64,000 nt of DNA from DATMER01 sp963741305 (GTDB lineage Bacteria > Acidobacteriota > Thermoanaerobaculia > Multivoradales > UBA5704). Positions 61,573 through 64,000 of this stretch are shown in pieces. Made by a program: the position numbers and the translations under genes. Location: assembly GCA_963741305.1 (NCBI GenBank), contig CAVUHL010000003.1:2046001-2110000 (forward strand), read 5' to 3'. Below the pieces are notes generated by a model. It saw only the letters and a list, made by a program, of their open reading frames with translations, did no database searches and was not told the origin of the DNA. Within the stretch, counting starts at the first letter, position 1, and each line of letters begins with the position of its first letter.

Positions 61573-63471
61573 ATGAGCACTTTCTACGTCACCACTCCGA
61601 TCTATTACGTGAACGATCTGCCCCACATCGGGCACATCTACACGACCACGGCCTGTGATGTCCTGGCGCGCTACCGGCGCATGCGGGGCGACGAGGTCTA
61701 CTTCCTCACCGGCACGGACGAGCACGGCCAGAACATCGAGCGCGCCGCCCTGAAAGAGGGAATCCCCCCGATCGAGCTCGCGGACCGCGTGGTGAGCCGT
61801 TACCACCAACTGCGCGACCGCCTCGGGTTCTCCAACGACGACTTCATCCGCACCACGGAGGAGCGGCACAAGCGGGGCGTGGAGGAGATCATCCGCCGGA
61901 TCGAGGCCGCGGGCGACTTCTACAAGGCCACCCACGAGGGCTGGTACTGCTCGCCCTGCGAGACCTTCTACACCGAGAAGGAGCTTGGGGAGAACAAGCT
62001 GTGTCCGATCCACGGCACGCCCGTGGAGTGGAAGTCGGAGGAGAACATCTTCTTCCGCCTCTCCAAGTACCAGCAGCCGCTGCTCGACTGGTACGAGCGC
62101 GACCCGCAGAGCATCCGGCCGGAGACCCGCCTGAACGAGGTCCGCTCATTCGTGGAGTCCGGCTTGCGCGACCTGTCAGTCAGCCGGGCCAACGTAGAGT
62201 GGGCCATCCCGTTCCCTGGGAACCCCGGCCAGACCGTCTACGTCTGGCTCGACGCACTGACGAACTACATCAGCGCGCTGGGCTTCCCCGAAGGCGACCT
62301 CTACCGGAAGTTCTGGGAGAACGGGGACGTCCGGATGAACATGATCGGCAAGGACATCCTGCGCTTCCACGCCGTCTACTGGCCGGCCTTCCTGATGTCC
62401 GCGGGGCTCCCCCTGCCGACCCAGATTTGGGCGCACGGCTGGTGGCAGCGCGACGGCCGCAAGGTCTCCAAGTCGGCGGGCAACGTCGTCCGGCCCGACG
62501 AGCTCATCGAGCGCTTCGGCGCCGACAGCCTGCGCTACTTCCTGATGCGCGAGATGGTCTTCGGCCAGGACGCCTCGTTCTCCGACGAGGGCTTCGTCGA
62601 GCGGTACAACTCCGATCTCGCCAACACGCTCGGCAACACGGTGAGCCGCCTGGTCACACTGTCGCGCAACGCCTTTGGCGGCAAGACGCCGCCGGTACCC
62701 TGCGAGGACAACCCCATGATCGAAGCTGCGCGCCGGGTCGTGCCCGAGTACCGCGCGGCCATGGACGAGCTCGCCTTCAACCGCGCGCTGGAAGCCCTCT
62801 GGCGCCTGCTCAGCGAGGCGAACCAGTACCTCGTCACCCGCGAGCCGTGGAAGCTGATCAAGACCGAGGGTCCCACCGAGAAGCTCTCCCGGGTTCTCTG
62901 GAACGGGCTGGAGACGGTGCGGATCGTGGCCACGGCGCTGCTGCCGGTGATGCCGAGCGTGGCGACCCAGGTGCTCGCCGCGATCGGAATTCAGGAGATC
63001 CCCACGAAGCTGGAGGCGCTCGAGTGGGGCGGGCTGCCGAACAACGCCGATCTGCCCGAGCCGCAGCCGCTCTTCCCGCGCATCGACAAGGAGGCCTACC
63101 TGAAGGAGCATGCCCTGGCTCCCGTGAAGGCCCAGGAGAAGACCAATTTGATCTCGATCGACCAATTCTTCGAAACCGAGCTGAAGGTGGCAACCGTCAC
63201 CGCGGCCGAGCGGGTCCCCAAGTCCGAGAAGCTGATCAAGCTGAGCTTGGACGTGGGAGATGAGGGTCCGCGCACGGTTGTCGCCGGCATCGGCCTCGCC
63301 TATCAGCCCGAGGACCTGTTGAACAAGCAGGTCGTGGTAGTGGCGAACCTCCAGCCCGCCAAGCTCATGGGGGTCGAGTCGCAGGGCATGGTGCTTGCGG
63401 CCTCGATCGACGGCAAACCGGTGCTGCTCCATCCCGGAGTCCAGGTCCCCAACGGCACACGCGTCAAGTGA
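61573..63471 (+). CDS. metG: Methionyl-tRNA synthetase
   Basis: A 632-residue class I synthetase. It has PHIGHIYT (the HIGH motif) near the start, a zinc knuckle with CSPC and CPIH, and DGRKVSKSAGN, where KVSKS stands for KMSKS. The C-terminal ~110 residues form a tRNA-binding OB fold (FFETELKVATVTAAE, NLQPAKLMGVESQGM), as in longer MetG proteins. The ATG at 61573 begins STFYVTTPIYYVND as in homologs; the frame is open upstream but that part lies in hslO and the hairpin region. The stop overlaps the tatD start. Confidence 0.97.
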   Translation: MSTFYVTTPIYYVNDLPHIGHIYTTTACDVLARYRRMRGDEVYFLTGTDEHGQNIERAALKEGIPPIELADRVVSRYHQLRDRLGFSNDDFIRTTEERHKRGVEEIIRRIEAAGDFYKATHEGWYCSPCETFYTEKELGENKLCPIHGTPVEWKSEENIFFRLSKYQQPLLDWYERDPQSIRPETRLNEVRSFVESGLRDLSVSRANVEWAIPFPGNPGQTVYVWLDALTNYISALGFPEGDLYRKFWENGDVRMNMIGKDILRFHAVYWPAFLMSAGLPLPTQIWAHGWWQRDGRKVSKSAGNVVRPDELIERFGADSLRYFLMREMVFGQDASFSDEGFVERYNSDLANTLGNTVSRLVTLSRNAFGGKTPPVPCEDNPMIEAARRVVPEYRAAMDELAFNRALEALWRLLSEANQYLVTREPWKLIKTEGPTEKLSRVLWNGLETVRIVATALLPVMPSVATQVLAAIGIQEIPTKLEALEWGGLPNNADLPEPQPLFPRIDKEAYLKEHALAPVKAQEKTNLISIDQFFETELKVATVTAAERVPKSEKLIKLSLDVGDEGPRTVVAGIGLAYQPEDLLNKQVVVVANLQPAKLMGVESQGMVLAASIDGKPVLLHPGVQVPNGTRVK

Positions 63472-64000
63472 GCCTGATCGACTCGCACTGCCATCTGCAG
63501 AGCCTCCCCCCCGACGAGCGCGAGCGTGCTTTGGACGACGCCCGCGAGCGGGGGGTGCGGGGCTTCCTCGTCCCGGCCATCAAGCTCGCCGACGCGGACG
63601 AGGTTCTCGCTCTCTGCCACAAACATCCGGATGTCTGGTGCGCCCTCGGGGTCCATCCTCACGACGCTTCGACCTGGAGGGAAGGGGACAAAGAGCGGCT
63701 GCGGGGGCTGTTGTCCGATCCCAAGGCCGTGGCGGTGGGGGAGTGCGGGCTGGACTTCTTCTACGACCACTCGCCTCGTGACGTCCAGACGCGGGTGATG
63801 CGTGAGCAGTGGGAGCTGGCCGTCGAGCTGGACCTGCCGGTCGTAGTCCACAACCGCGACAGCAACGAGGAGATGCTCGCCGTCGTCCGCGAGTTCCCGG
63901 ACCTGAAGGCCGATTTCCACTCCTTCGCCGGGGGGCTCGACATGGCCCGCGATCTGATCGACCATGGACACTACATGGGCCTCTCCGGCATGATCACCTT
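63468..64000 (+). CDS. tatD: TatD-family metal-dependent hydrolase (3' end outside window)
   Basis: The first 177 codons of a TatD-type DNase. IDSHCHL at residues 4-10 is the first metal motif; GVHPHD, GECGLDFFYD and VVVHNRDSNEEM follow in the expected order. The GTG at 63468 overlaps the metG stop (GTGA). TatD proteins are metal-dependent 3'-5' exonucleases or related hydrolases. The gene is cut by the window edge, not broken. metG-tatD pairing is common in bacteria. Confidence 0.93.
   Translation, partial: MSLIDSHCHLQSLPPDERERALDDARERGVRGFLVPAIKLADADEVLALCHKHPDVWCALGVHPHDASTWREGDKERLRGLLSDPKAVAVGECGLDFFYDHSPRDVQTRVMREQWELAVELDLPVVVHNRDSNEEMLAVVREFPDLKADFHSFAGGLDMARDLIDHGHYMGLSGMIT

Overview
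This is a GC-rich window of about 64 kb from a free-living bacterium. It combines conserved housekeeping genes (der, thrC-like, radC, larC, hslO, metG, tatD) with a giant lipopeptide synthetase. High GC, dense operons with ATGA, TTGA and TGATG overlaps, a TPR/CHAT lipoprotein and a large secondary-metabolism gene beside core genes would fit a soil or sediment Acidobacteriota (Thermoanaerobaculia-like). That assignment is an inference: the window has no rRNA or other phylogenetic marker that I can place firmly.

Region 1 (1-43517) reads as one co-directional operon. It holds the 3' end of an arsenite-methyltransferase-like protein, an M20 metallopeptidase, a GNAT acetyltransferase, a complete phosphate-type ABC importer (pstS-C-A-B) and, 10 nt after pstB, one unbroken 37.8-kb gene for a 12,587-residue NRPS. 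The NRPS reads FAAL-ACP, then ten modules, then a thioesterase: (C-A-T)x3, C-A-T-E, C-A-T, C-A-T-E, C-A-T, C-A-T, C-A(MT)-T, C-A-T-TE. The predicted product is an N-acylated decapeptide with D residues at positions 4 and 6 and an N-methyl residue at position 9. My reading of the specificity residues is Ala-like at 1-3, an unassigned (Glu-like) code at 4 and 6, Ser at 5 and 7, unassigned at 8, Leu-like at 9 and Ser-like at 10. The gene is a mosaic of recent duplications. Modules 1-3 are a tandem triplication of about 3.06 kb, modules 4-5 were duplicated to give 6-7 (7.6-kb unit, with a perfect 1,592-bp stretch), and the A domain of module 10 is closely related to A5 and A7. No MbtH, phosphopantetheinyl transferase or exporter gene is present.

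Region 2 (43518-49401) is a tightly packed plus-strand run: der, a small lipoprotein, a threonine-synthase-like gene, a class-C-type serine hydrolase, a thiolase and an SDR reductase. Four of the junctions are overlapping stop/start codons.

Region 3 (49402-55660) is accessory. A TPR/CHAT lipoprotein with a caspase-like His/Cys pair is followed by an unrecognised 316-residue protein and a 660-residue metzincin-like zinc protease. The last two genes have clearly lower GC than their surroundings. This is a candidate protease-pair system.

Region 4 (55684-57704, minus strand) carries agmatinase and an overlapping class-A-type serine hydrolase. Region 5 (57768-64000, plus strand) carries a Sir2 deacylase, radC, larC, hslO, metG and a truncated tatD. 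The largest gaps without a gene are 49402-49579 (promoter-like motif) and 61406-61572 (hairpins and a promoter-like motif). I saw no tRNA, rRNA, CRISPR array, insertion sequence or phage gene.
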